Of a stretch of 64,000 bases of DNA, positions 1-12,200 are shown in pieces. This stretch comes from Musa acuminata AAA Group (taxonomy: Eukaryota > Streptophyta > Magnoliopsida > Zingiberales > Musaceae). The position numbers were made by a program, and so were the translations under genes. How positions within the stretch are numbered: the first letter of the stretch is position 1; each line of letters opens with the position of its first letter. The notes beneath the pieces were generated by a model. It was not told the DNA's origin. It ran no database searches and worked only from the letters and a program-made list of their open reading frames with translations. The stretch spans positions 43,388,501 through 43,452,500 of the forward strand of contig NC_088335.1 in the NCBI RefSeq assembly GCF_036884655.1, written 5' to 3'.

Positions 1-1200
1 AGGCTATACAGTAGAAACTATCCTTCGTACCGAAAGACCATCCCGTTGGCAATTAAACAAACACATCATCTCTGAAACAAGCAAGATGAAACACTATGAA
101 CTAAGTCCAGGCCAACAGTCTTGTTCCTGAACCATCTCAATTAAATACTATTGACAAACCATATCATCTCATTAATAAGCTTGAATCATTTGGGTGATTC
201 ATGACTTGCACCATCAGAGTGACCTCAGTTCTCATTAGTTTGGACAAGACTCAAGCTTATGACTTGATTTGAAGGTTGTTCATTTTGTACAAGTGTCGAT
301 TTAAAACCTCAGAATCAGCCTGTGGCTCACACTACAAACTCTGAATATAGACAATCAAGGTGCAACAATCTTGATGAATTATAGTGCGACAACAAAAAAT
401 GTCACAAAAAATATACTACTCTGATAGATGGCATCTGCTGAGAGCTCATGAATGTATCTAAAAGTATTTGATCCAATAATTTTGGTGACAATGAGACGAG
501 AACAGAAGCTCAGAATTTTCAACTTAAACAGAGTACTAATGATAAGAAAGGCGAAAAAGTCATAATTTGCATACAAAAAAGCAAAAGAAAGAGAAACAAA
601 TATTGAATACTGTGACATTTATAAATCAAGTATGCAAATATAAAAGCATTCTTGAATGCTCAAAGTGAATATTGTAATTAAAAGAAGCACAAAATACTTT
701 CAGGAAAAAAAAAAGAAAACCGAAGGTTGTTCCTAAACGATGCGTACACAACTAAATGAGAAAATCGAAGTCTCTTAAGAGTGATTCTTACTAATCTAAC
801 TTTATACAGGTCCGAAGGGATCACTGACCCATTAATTGATATCCCAATAAGTATATGACATATAATACTTAAGTCTAAGTCTAAGTTAATTGATATCCGA
901 CGCGCGAGAAAACTAGGATGTTGAAAATCCTGCCTTCACCACAGTATTAACTTATTTGAACATTATATTTAGAGAACAGACAGGAAAAGAACTGTGCATA
1001 TTCATCATTAGCTATCTAAATTTATAGTAAAGATAGATATAAATGCATAATTACATATGAATTTATATCTAATATCACACAAACTTTTGACAGAAAAAAA
1101 TAATTAAAGGAGCTAATTAGCTTATTTGCATGCCACTATTAATGACCTATGCACTGATTTATATCTACGAAGTGAAATTTCCCAAGTATTTCTGAAGAGG
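1..1200. other. AT-rich intergenic sequence, no gene seen
   Basis: AT-rich spacer with short open frames on both strands, none matching a family I know. No tRNA, convincing splice-site series or clear repeat was found. Exons of a gene running off the left edge cannot be excluded. Confidence 0.4.
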
Positions 1201-2290
1201 AGCACCGAATTCATAAAAGGCGAATCGTTCTCATGCTCGGATCGCTATTTACGAGCAGGAGAGGGGAGCGGGTAAGCTTACCGTCGCTTGGAGGCTTGAC
1301 CCGGGCGGCGACGGCGACACAAGCGCGCTTCACAGGGAACGCCACCACCTTGTGCCACCAGGCCATCACCTTCGCTCCCACTGTCCGCCGCCCTCCTCCA
1401 AATCAGCGCGAAGGACCCCAGCAGCCCTCCTCCAAATCCTTAACACACACACCCCCTCATCTGGTACGTCCCCTCCGCTGCCGCCGCAGCCTCCTCCGCC
1501 TTCACTGCTCGGCCACCGATCCCCGTCCTTCCTACCCTAAGGAGGCAATTGGTACCGTTGCGTTGTCCGCAACGCGTCTCCGACCGTCGTGCTATTGCCT
1601 TTATATCCAAAAGAATTCATCTTGGGGCTTGATATTCTCACGCTCCAATACTTGCGTTTAGCTATCCCACCATAAAAGCCAGGGGGAATAGAGAGTGACT
1701 CAGAGCTTTCACATTCTCACTCTCCGATGCTTGCTTTATCAAGCCGCCCACATTTCAGCAGTATCCACACCCATCTCCGCCCTCGTGGCTCTCTCACTAA
1801 AGCGGGTCCCACATGTTAAAAGGTTTTGGTGACACGAGGAGAGGGTCGCGCTTTTAATACCATCGGCCCTCCGCAACGCCCTGTGGCCACCGTCTCTCTC
1901 GGGAGAATTAGCCACGCGGGACTCGCAACTGAAGCCAACAGCTCCTCTTTTCGTGGGTCCCGCTTTCGGAACCATCAGCAAAAGACCACATCATCAAGAA
2001 AAAAATGTTCTCGCTGTTGGTCGTGGAACAGCCAGCATGGTTTGCAAACCACGCAAAGACCGGAAGGACGTGGCCGTTCCCCTTGGAAGGATACGTGGAA
2101 AGAGGCTCTTGGTCCAGTTTGGCGCTTGCCTCGTGTCACGTGTCTCACCAGATGGACACGATAAATTGGGGCCTCGGCACAGAAGCACTGCTCCGTCACT
2201 CGACTTACCCCACAACTCAACTCTCCACAAACGTCGCATGTTTGTAACTAAAGTCGTGTCAATAACGAGAATGCGGTGAACCAAAGCCCT
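1201..2290. other. GC-richer intergenic block, no supported gene
   Basis: This block is clearly richer in GC than its surroundings and has overlapping open frames in several phases. The translations are low in complexity (Pro, Ser, Arg, Thr) and fit no family I recognise. A G-box core CACGTG lies near 2138. It could be a promoter or leader of an unseen gene or degraded coding sequence, but I would not call a CDS. Confidence 0.3.
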
Positions 2291-2359
2291 TGACTCGATC
2301 GTCGCTCGTGAGCTCCTCGTCTTGTGAGTCGTTACTCGAGCGGGGGTTCATTAGACGGA

Positions 2360-2671
2360 TCCATTTACCCATAATCTGTAACTCAATTCGTGAAATATAC
2401 CAGAAGAACCTCCCCACGATAAAAGAGAAAGAATACGATCTAAGCAGAGTAATTATAGAGTAATTATTCATTTACCCATAATCCATAACTCAATTCGTAA
2501 AATATACAAGAAGAACCTCCCCACGATAAAAGAGAAAGGAATACGATCTAAGCAGAGTAATTATCCATTTATCCATAATCCGTAACTCAATTCGTGAAAT
2601 ATACAAGAAGAACCTCCCCACGATAAAAGAGAAAGAAATACGATCTAAGCAGAGTAATTATAGAGTAATTA
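2360..2671. repeat. Three-copy tandem repeat, unit about 97-107 bp
   Basis: Three near-identical units start at about 2362, 2469 and 2566. Each holds the landmarks CATTTAYCCATAAT, AACCTCCCCACGATAAAAGA and CGATCTAAGCAGAGTAATTA. The middle unit is about 10 bp shorter because it lacks the ATAGAGTAATTA tail found in the first and third. No coding role is visible. Confidence 0.9.
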
Positions 2672-3440
2672 CTCCTTATAGTTAGACCCATATGGATATC
2701 TGGACTTAAAAAAATTTAAAGACCCTATAATTATGAAAATAAAATATTTGACCCCATTTACCCTAATGCTATTAGCTTTACCAACTAAAGATATAACACA
2801 CATGAATGACACAAACATGATATACAAAAAAATAATTTCAATGGTGGATAGTTGTTGTGGTGGTAATCGGTGAGAATGATACAGTAATTGACCTTGTCGA
2901 TGTAACATCAACGACAAGGGGAAAAGGAGATAAAGTGGTGAGGTATCTACTACTAGTCATAGGTGCCCTACAAGTCGATCATATAAGTGATGACACGTGT
3001 AACATGACATGTAGTCTTTTTGCTTATTATTATAGCATTTTCTCACTATATAATTGCTCATGTGGGGACATTAGAGTTATAGTGCAGATGCTCATTGGAG
3101 AATGAGTTCACTAATCGATTCGCTTATGGAATGCTGAATGGTTGATGATACCTCATTATCATACAATGATCCTATCATCCTAACAGTGCACCTAGTCCTC
3201 TGACTTGAGACACCAAGGATATCCTATATAAGTACTTCACTCTTTGATACTAGATTTATAGGTTTAAAAGTTCCAAATCTAGTACAACCATTCATTAGGA
3301 GTGACAGCCAACCTTACGAGGGCTATTACTTGTGGACTGCGATCTTGCTTATCAATACCTCATCAGGCCCAATCGTTGAAACTTTGAATGCTTCCCCATT
3401 GAATGGGCTTGATGAGGCATTGATCAATAAGACCGCAACC
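2672..3440. other. Intergenic sequence, nothing recognised
   Basis: Mixed-composition spacer with short open frames only. No gene, RNA or clear repeat was identified. Confidence 0.4.
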
Positions 3441-3860
3441 CAACTACTAGAAAGGCGAGGGATCAATGCAAGGCATCAATTGTTTCATTTGCCTTAACAT
3501 ATTTCGGGAGGATGAGGCAAAGTGATGCATCACTAGAGGAGGAAGAGGAGGCATGTGAGGCATTTGCATCGATACCGCATTACTCTGCCTCACCTGCATC
3601 CTCTTCCTCCCTTCTCGTTGTCGGTAATGCAAATGCCTCACCTACCAACTCTTCCTTCTCTAGCACTAACACAGATACAAAGCGACGTCGAAGGAGGAAG
3701 AGAAGGCAGAGTAGTACGATACCGACACAGATGCCTCACCTCCCTCCACTTCCTCCTTCGACACCGACGTAGATGCCTCACTGCTTTACCTCTTCTTCCT
3801 CCTCATTGTCGATATTTAGGTCGATATCATTAAGATCGACTACTATATCATTCTCATTGA
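3441..3860. repeat. Imperfect internally repeated CTTCCTC/GATGCCTCA region
   Basis: Short motifs related to GATGCCTCACC, CTCTTCCTCC and CGACACCGAC recur in both orientations with variable spacing. They create Ser/Thr/Pro-rich open frames on both strands that look like by-products of the repeats. This looks like a degenerate low-complexity repeat, not a gene. Confidence 0.45.
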
Positions 3861-4146
3861 CTACCACCATAATAGTCACCCATGGTGTCATCCTCTGTCA
3901 CTATCATGAAAATTATTTTTTTGTCTATCATTTTTGTGTTATTTATGCATATGTTATCACATGTTATATCTTCCGTCGGTAAAATCGTTGACGTTATGAT
4001 AAATTAAGTTAAATATTTCATAGGTTTCAATATAAATTATCTAAGTATGGAAATCGAAATGTTAAAAACGTCGAACTACTGTAATTAGTCCTACTCTAAG
4101 ATTCACCACTGCCTAATTATCTTCCGCCTTCTGTTAGCTGACTTCT

Positions 4147-4183
<37 letters not shown>

Positions 4184-6720
4184 AGGGCTGGCGGTAATGG
4201 AGCACTAAGCTTGTGTGGAAGAACAATGCAATCAAGAAACAGCAGGATCTCTAATGGATACTGCAACCTTGGTGATGGCCATGCCACTCCGCTTTCCTTT
4301 TCCCTTCATGCTTCCTAGGCTTCCTCTTGCTATTGGTCAACCAGAAATCTAGAGAACAAAAACACATCTTATGCGGGTCCTCCCCACAAAAATACTGAGC
4401 ATCAATGGAGAGACCACCTTGCATTTAGAGTGACCACCAGCAACTTCTTCAGTGTAAATTAATGAAATATCCAGCTTTGTGATGTGTGTGATTGCAAGTC
4501 CACATCCAAATCCATTACTTATATTGGTTGTCAAACTTCATGGTATCTCCAATCTAGATTTTGTTATGCTATTGCTCCTGCAGTAGATAAGCATGATACT
4601 TCAGCACAGTTCATCAGTTTCAAGTGGGATAGTTGATGATCATGTTGAAACATCATAATTCCTCCATGAAAGTGGCAAAAAGGTAGATCAGGGAAGCCTA
4701 GAACGAAGACAGTCTGCTAAGGGTGCACCTAATCCTGTCAATGACTCCATTGTGCTCTTGGAGATAAGCCTTAAGCACCACATTCTTCTTTTGAAATGGA
4801 GATGTCAACTAAAATGGCTGTTGCAAAAGTATAAAGTGAGCACTGCTGAAAAGGTAGGCAGCTTCTCCTATAACTCTGCAGAGTTCAAGTTTGTGTTGGT
4901 GATACTGCAATCAAGTAGGCATCTTTCTTTCACCTTCTTCCTGTGGCATGTTTCAGAACAATCTTTGGCCTAAATGGCATCCACCTTTCACCTTCTCATA
5001 TTTTCAGTTCTTGAGATGGGATGATCTCAACACCAAAAAGAATCTATATACCAACTTAGTGTCAGAATTAATCGTTGAGATCCATATCATGAAATCGATT
5101 TAAATAAATCCAATTTTCAAGAATTATTGTGATCTGAAAATTAGATCTTAGAAAAAATAATTTAAAAATTATTTTAAAAAAATTATAGGACTCTAATGTT
5201 ATTGGAATGTAGTTAACAATATCACTTCCAAGCTCAAGTCAGTAAGATGCTTTAGGCGATAACTAAGAAAAGTGTTTTCATATTCTAGGCTATACCTGAT
5301 TTATTATTGTTAATAGTGAGTGACTAATGAAATCAAGAAAATTTTAGGAAATATTCTTTTGACATGGTCGATGTAATTGATCGATCGAACCCTACATGTT
5401 CACTTTGGATTGGGTACAAATATTAATCATGTCACTAATTATTTTGTATTTTACTAAAGAATAACAATAATATTTTAGCTCGAGTTTTTTTCTCTATTTT
5501 GGTTCCTTTTTTATTTTTATTTACACTTATTTAATCATATAAATATCCTAATAAATGTTATTGTCTTCTTTAATACAAAATAAAGTGATAACTAAGATTG
5601 GTGATAGACTTAAGCATGATAAATCAGGTAAATTCACAATAATTGTATCCTTTGAATTCTCAATAAATAAGATTAGAGTCCTAAATATTTCGAAGAATAA
5701 GGGGATAAGTAACTGCAAGATAATCACATAGAGTAATAGCAATTATGTTCTACATGTTTTATTGTCTTTGGAAATTTTGTTGTTGCATATATTTGATATA
5801 GATATTGTGATCATGAATATTTTGTTTTGCACTCAGTTAATAGAAATATGCAGGAATATTTTACTAAATAAAAGAAAACATACACTCACCAAGACATACA
5901 TAGCTTGCTTTCATTCAACCTTTACTTACTGCCAGTTCTATGATGAAAATTCATGTATCAATTAATTGATCATCATAACTATTATATCATTGTACTTTTA
6001 CATATTTTATGTATTAATACTAGTAAAAAGTTATTTTAATTAAATTTTATCTTTTTATTATAAAATAATATCTAAATCAAAGTAAAATTCTATAGTTATG
6101 TGATCGACACCTCGATATCACGTAACAATAGCTTTACGTTAGTGTAAGCTTGAATAGATTGAATGTTATTACGTCTCGGATTTGACTATAAAAAGGAGCT
6201 CTTAGAGAGATAGACCTCTCTAAAAAATCAAAAGTCAAATCTTATAAATTAGATTAGCTTAAACATAAAAGAGATATTATTGTGAGCACTCGGATATAGT
6301 TTTATATGATTTGATGTGAACCAAATTGGACAAAATTGATATCGATTGAATTCAACTTAGGATTCGATCTTCATTGACTCTGAATCAATATACTAATTAA
6401 AACAATCAAAACTAACTTTAGTACAATCAAATAAACGTATTGTAGTAATATGTATTTTTTCCTTTAATTTATGCGATTTTAATGATTACAAGAAATTAAG
6501 AATGCTTTATCGCTAATAAATATTATTTGGTCTTATTTTATTAGGATTTAAATTCCACAAATAAGATTTCAATGGCATTCAAAAATGAAAATTCAAATAT
6601 GATTCTCCATTTCATTTTTCAAATCATAACTCTAAATTATATCAACTAAATAGTCACACACACTTCATACTTTTCAATACATGCAATGGCTTGGAAATTG
6701 TCAGCCCCCATTTTTTTATC
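3861..6720. other. AT-rich intergenic spacer
   Basis: A long AT-rich spacer. It contains a (CT)n run at about 4149-4180. Around 6090-6260 there is a stretch with a TATAAAAAG element followed by short AGAGAGATAG/CTCTCT inverted motifs, which could be the promoter part of an old LTR. No paired repeat or coding domain supports that. No gene was seen. Confidence 0.4.
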
Positions 6721-6723
6721 TAC

Positions 6724-6724
<1 letters not shown>

Positions 6725-6790
<66 letters not shown>
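6725..6790. repeat. (ATT)n then (TA)n microsatellite
   Basis: A run of ATT trinucleotides passes directly into a run of TA dinucleotides about 300 bp upstream of the oxidoreductase start codon. It is a simple repeat. Confidence 0.9.
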
Positions 6791-6792
<2 letters not shown>

Positions 6793-7035
6793 TAATTAAT
6801 TAAGAACAAGTCAAAATCTTGTCGAAGACTTTATTTCGAGAAGACGCGAGCTCAAGATGGATCCAGTGTCATCTCGGCCGTTCGTTTGAAAGTCAAGACA
6901 TCAGACGGCCACGGTTCGGAGGAAAGGATCCAAGTCTCTCTGCCGCGTCCGCTGCCTCGTCCTCTTTCTCCTTCCCGCAAAGCCAAAAAGGAAGCAGAGA
7001 GGAAAGCAGGGGAGGGAGAACGATGCATCAGGATC

Positions 7036-7050
7036 AGGGATTTATACCCA
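7036..7050 (+). promoter_or_regulatory. Probable TATA element of the AIF/FSP1-like gene
   Basis: The sequence GGGATTTATACCCAG lies about 45-50 bp upstream of the ATG at 7091, in a GC-rich stretch where a TTTATA motif stands out. If it is the TATA box, the leader is very short. Placement is by motif only. Confidence 0.4.
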
Positions 7051-7090
7051 GCTAGCTCGCTACTCGATCTCTGTGCGGAGTTCTTCAGCG

Positions 7091-7210
7091 ATGGAAGCAG
7101 GTGCAGGCGACAGGAAGGTGGTGGTTGTGGGTGGTGGCGTCGCCGGCGCCATGCTCGCCAAGCACATGCAGTTTGACGCCGATGTCGTCCTCATCGACTC
7201 GTAAGATCCC

Positions 7211-7253
<43 letters not shown>

Positions 7254-8439
7254 GTGTCCCTCTCTTTCTTCGACACCAGGAAGGAATACTACGAGGTCCC
7301 CTGGGCAAGGAGCAGATCGATGGTGGAGCCACCGTTTGCAGAGCGATCGCTGATCCAGCACACCGACTACCTCAGCAATGCCAGAGTCACGGCGTCGCCC
7401 GCGATCGACGTCACCGAGTCCGAGGTCTTGACCGCGGAGGGTCGCGCCTTTGCATACGACTATCTCGTCATCGCCACCGGCCATGTGGATTCCACGCCAA
7501 GGAGCAGGAAGGACAGGCTCGAGCAGTTCAAGCAAGGCAATTCCAGTGATCATTCTTCTTCTGCTTCTTCCTCTTCAGATACGCATGCAGAAGCCTCTTA
7601 CCATGCCATCTCATGATTCTCTCAGACAACAAGAGGATAAGATCTTCCAGCTCCGTGCTGGTCATCGGAGGAGGCCGAACCGGCGTCGAGCTCTCTGCGG
7701 AGATCGCGGCGGACTACCCGGAGAAGAAGGTGACGCTCGTTCACGAAGGCCCAAGACTGCTTCAAATCCTCGGCCCGAAAGCTTCCGAGAAGGCGCTCAG
7801 ATGGCTGAAGTCGAAGGGGGTCGACGTGCTCCTGGGCCACTCCATCGACCTGGACGCCATCTCCGAGGGGCAGCGATCATTCACGACTTCCGCCGGAGCA
7901 ACCATCACCGCCGACTGTCACTTCGTGTGCGCGGGGAGGCCGCTGGGATCCTCATGGCTGCAGCACACCCTGCTCAAGGATAACCTGGATCGGTTTGGGA
8001 GGTTGAAGGTGGACGAGAACTTGAGGGTGAGAGGCCGGAAGAACGTGTTCGCCATTGGCGACGTAGTTGATCTTCCCGTAAGTGGTTTCCATCCACTTGA
8101 TCTGTGCATTACAACCATGACCTTTAGTTGATGTGGAATCTGCTGTGTGGGCAGGAGATCAAACAGGGGTTCTCAGCACGCAAGCACGCTGCGGTGGCTG
8201 CCAAGAACATGAAGCTGTTGCTGAGAGGAGGGAAGGAGGAGAAGATGGCCGTGTACAAGCCAAGATCAGCAGCAGCAGCAGCAGCAGCACCGGCAGTCGT
8301 TTCCTTGGGGAGGAGACAGGCAGTGGCTCAGTTTCCATTCACCACAGTGAGTGGGTACATCCCTGGCTTGTTCAAGTCCAAGGACTTGTACGTGGGTTGG
8401 AATAGGAGAAAGCTGGGGCTGGAAACTGACATTATCTGA
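7091..8439 (+). CDS. AIF/FSP1-like FAD-dependent NAD(P)H oxidoreductase
   Basis: Four exons, 7091-7200, 7280-7536, 7626-8077 and 8155-8439, join in phase to encode 367 residues. The family (plant homologues of human AIFM2/FSP1) holds FAD and reduces quinone-type acceptors with NAD(P)H. The first Rossmann motif VVVVGGGVAGAML is at residues 9-21. The second, VLVIGGGRTGVEL, starts near 133 and has Arg where Pro is usual. The FAD-binding NVFAIGDVVDLP motif lies near 263-274. Ending VGWNRRKLGLE resembles the family C-terminus. Exon 2 ends at a GC donor (AAG|GCAA). Intron 1 contains a (CT)n tract just inside the donor, and a (GCA)n run makes a short polyalanine near the C-terminus. The 367-residue length is normal. 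Which acceptor it reduces, and where in the cell, is not shown by the sequence. Confidence 0.88.
7214..7251. repeat. (CT)n microsatellite in intron 1
   Basis: An almost pure CT dinucleotide run begins 13 bp inside intron 1 of the oxidoreductase gene and supplies much of that 79-bp intron's pyrimidine content. Confidence 0.95.
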
Positions 8440-9204
8440 ATCGATGCAACAGTTCTCTATTCCTTCTTCCCTTTCTGCTTCTTGTTCTTGTCATATGCTT
8501 CTTTGTCTGTGCTTCTTGTTGTTGAGCTGCTTTCATGAACATTATGTTTGGGGAATGAAACTAATTACACCTTTTTCAAGGAAAATAGAAGTATATCTTT
8601 TTGCCGAATCCTATCGATAGGAGCAGAAGGAAACAATAGGTGAGACATTTGTCTGCACAAGTTTTCGAGTAGGTACAAAAGAATGCATAAGATTGAACTC
8701 AGATAAGAGCAGCAATGAAGAGGTACTGAGAAGAAGAAGCTCTACACACACAAAAGAATCAGGCTTTATTGAGCAAACAAGGTGCAAACTGGTTTCCAAA
8801 CATAAATGTGTTTAGGCTATACTGTACACACATTTCATGCCCTTCGATTACATCATATGACATCATTTTTTTTTTTGGACAACCTCTGTCTCACCTTTGA
8901 AACAATTCAGAAATGAACAAACGAAAAAAAAATTGCAAGCTCAGCAAAACAACCTTTGACGACGAAAAGAACACTCCGCACGACCAATAAAACATGGCTC
9001 AAACAAAAGAGAAAAATTGCTAAACCTGTGTTGATGGAGAGACTGCGATTTCGGACTCGAAGCAGCAAAAGAATACGATGACCGACACTGTCCCCTTGCA
9101 ATACTAGGGGTTCTTGCCTGAACTAACTAAAAACCGGATGGGAGAAATCATAACTTGAACTGTACTAGAGTAGGATGCCAGCAGGATCTGGGGGTTTGGC
9201 AGTG
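8440..9204. other. Convergent 3' regions of the oxidoreductase and villin genes
   Basis: This 765-bp spacer separates two genes that point at each other and must hold both 3' UTRs. No further gene was seen. Confidence 0.6.
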
Positions 9205-12200
9205 CTAGAACAGCTGAAGGGCTATTTTGAGTCTGTTCTGCTTCCACTTGGGTAGTTTGTAGAAAGCTTCCTTTGTCATGCCGAATTTCTCTTTAAACTC
9301 CACGGAGGATAAATAAGTCTGCGATTGGAATAAAGGAATTAGACCTTGATGGAAGTTCCAGCTAAGCATCAGTCGATTGGATGGATGATATACCTCTCGC
9401 TTGGTTACATCAATATCTGTAACAGGATCCGTGGATGCAGTTTTCAGCCTGTCATAGGGGAATATTGACAGCCCCTCTTCATCTTCAGCTTCACCCTCCT
9501 TTGCATCTTCCTGTATGGTGAGAGTTTCAATTCTATTGCTCATTGCGATCATGCTCTCCTTGGTGTCCGCTTCTGGTTTTGGCTTCATGTTCTCAGGGCT
9601 CACTTCAGCAAAAGAAATTCAAAGGGTTTAAAACGTCAGCACAGAGTGTATTCCTTGAAGACAAACCTATCCCTTCAGAAAATAGGATCACATACCCTTC
9701 GATACTTTTGGTATCATCACTTCCTTTGGCCGCTCGAAAGAAGAAGAAAGGGTGGCAATTGCTGCTGATTTTGCAGCCACCGTTGCAGAATCAGGTGACC
9801 CAGATTTCGGATAAAGTTTCCTAACTACTGGAGGAGGAGTCGAGAGATTCCTGGCATTTGGATTCTCAAAGTTTGCTGCCAGTGCATTAAATGCAGGAGA
9901 TCTTCCTCTAACTCGAGCACGTTCAGGGCTGAAAGACATGCTTCTTGAACGCTGAGATTTCTCCGGCACCGCTGATCTCCCACTATGAGATGGTGCCACT
10001 CGTCGCTTGGGCTTCTGATAGCAAGAGACGAATATCCAATCAGGAACTTCCCATATAAGGTTTTTCAGGAAAGAAAATCGAACATGAGAGACGAGGTATT
10101 ATTAGTAAAGGAATATATTGTAAAAGAAAATTGCAAGAGTAGAAAGATTTGATCGTACTACCGGTTAAGACACATGGAAACTAGTAAGAACCAGCTTAGA
10201 CATAATAAGATACCAAAATTTTTTTCATCTAGCCTTGTAGCTTTACAGTTGCAGAATCTGGCATTGTATTCTTTACTCAATAAGACTTGGGGAGTTTGGC
10301 TAAAGAATTCAGGATAAGGATATGTTGTAACTATTCCCTAGTCCACCAAGTCTAAAAGCACGTTGAGGCAACAAAATAAACTTGCATTGCTGAAAAGAAG
10401 AAAAGGACAAGTTCTCCCTGTTGGCGATCATGCGAGCTTGCACTGTTGAATAGGGCAACAAGTTTGGCAAGTTCTCATAGACAACATTTCAGAATATTGT
10501 ATTTTCTCTTCTACAACCAAACAAAAGCATGAAGCAATGAAGAACAGAGCATAACTAGGACATCATCCTTATAACCAAGGAGAGGATTCACATGAATATT
10601 TTCCTATGACCTCTAGTTGCTCTATCACCAACTTGAGTTACAGCTGGACATGACACCTATGATTTCGTGCCCATGCTGTCACATGACCAGCCCATGGATC
10701 CTTGGAAGAATGAGAACTCACTGACATATGTAATCTATCAGAGAAATCTACCAGCTGAAAGGATTTGTGACTTACATCTGATGTTGGAGTTACTCCGCCT
10801 CTCACAATTGCTAGCTTCCTCTGGAAGGAATTACCATGCATCTGAAACAAAAAAGAAAAAGGGGATTCATTAGGTGCTTGTTATATACCTAATTGACTTT
10901 TGAGCTACATCCACTAATATCTAATTGACAGGCCATACAAACCTCCAGAGGATGCAGCAAAAGCAAGTTAAAAACAATGTCAATAAAAGGTTATCAGTTG
11001 ATAATTTAAAGTATTCAACTTTACATCCAAATCCTTACCGCTGATTTTGCAGAGTCCCAGTTGAAAAATCGAGTGAAGAATGGAGGCTCACTTCCTTCCA
11101 TAATAATGAACAATGGAGTCTCTCTCGAGAGATTTTGCATAAGAAAATCTTGTTCAATAAATTTCTGGTTAAAAAGGCATATAGAAAGACAGACATGCGG
11201 ATCAAAAAGAAAGGTTGGTAGTAGAAACAAAAATTGCAAAAGGACAAGTACTCAATACCTCTCCAATGTTCAAAGCTTGCAATCTGGTTTTTGAGTCCAC
11301 CTGTTGTCCAACCCAAACAAAGATGTCTGAATGACAGTCCAGAACAAAAATATCCTCCGTCATCAAATCATCTTGAGTGAAGTTAAAAACCTCTGTCACC
11401 TGAAAAGACAGCACAATGCATTTGACAGCTTAACAACCACAGTAAACAAGTGGATCAAAATTTGTAAAAGAGGTTTCCAGAGACTTCACACTACACACCT
11501 TCAGAGTGCCTTCAAATTTGCCACACATAGCATCATAAGTTGGTTTGACACACAGAACATATAAAAATTTAGCAACACATGCAAAAGAACTATATGAAAG
11601 TTTAGGAAATTAGATAGATAACAGTACCACTGACTTCCTACCTTTTGAGAAAGTACATGAGAACAGGTGGGGATCACTTTCTTGTTCTTTTCCAATTTTC
11701 TGACTGGGATATTCAGATTTGCCTCCCAGTAGGCTCCAGAATTGTTCAGTTTCTGTTCCCTCTTTTAGTGGTTTTGTCTGAATATTTGGCTGTAAACGTT
11801 GACAAAACATACAAGTAGTTAATACATAATAACAGCATCCTCCCTTCTTCCTTTGCAAATAAACTCATAGAACCTAGGTAAATCTGAATCAACAAAATAA
11901 ATAAAAGCAGATCTTCAGAGAAGTGGCTAAACTCAATCCATAGGCATTTTACGCTCTGAAAAAATAAATTCCACTAACATTTTCAATTAATATGGCATCC
12001 ATAGAAACCTATAAAAAGAAAAAAAGAAGCCAGAACATAGTGTAATGACTTTTCTGATGTACTTCAGCAATAATATTAGAACACTTAGTTATGATTATCA
12101 AGAAATTTGACATATATTAATAACACCCAATTTATTAGATAAACCACCGGACTAACTTTAGTGGATGTCATCACCTAAACATACTCGATCCAGATATCAA

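Noticed and set aside
1233..1661. 142-codon open frame
   Set aside because: Low-complexity Pro/Ser/Arg/Thr composition, no recognisable motif, and competing frames of similar length on both strands.
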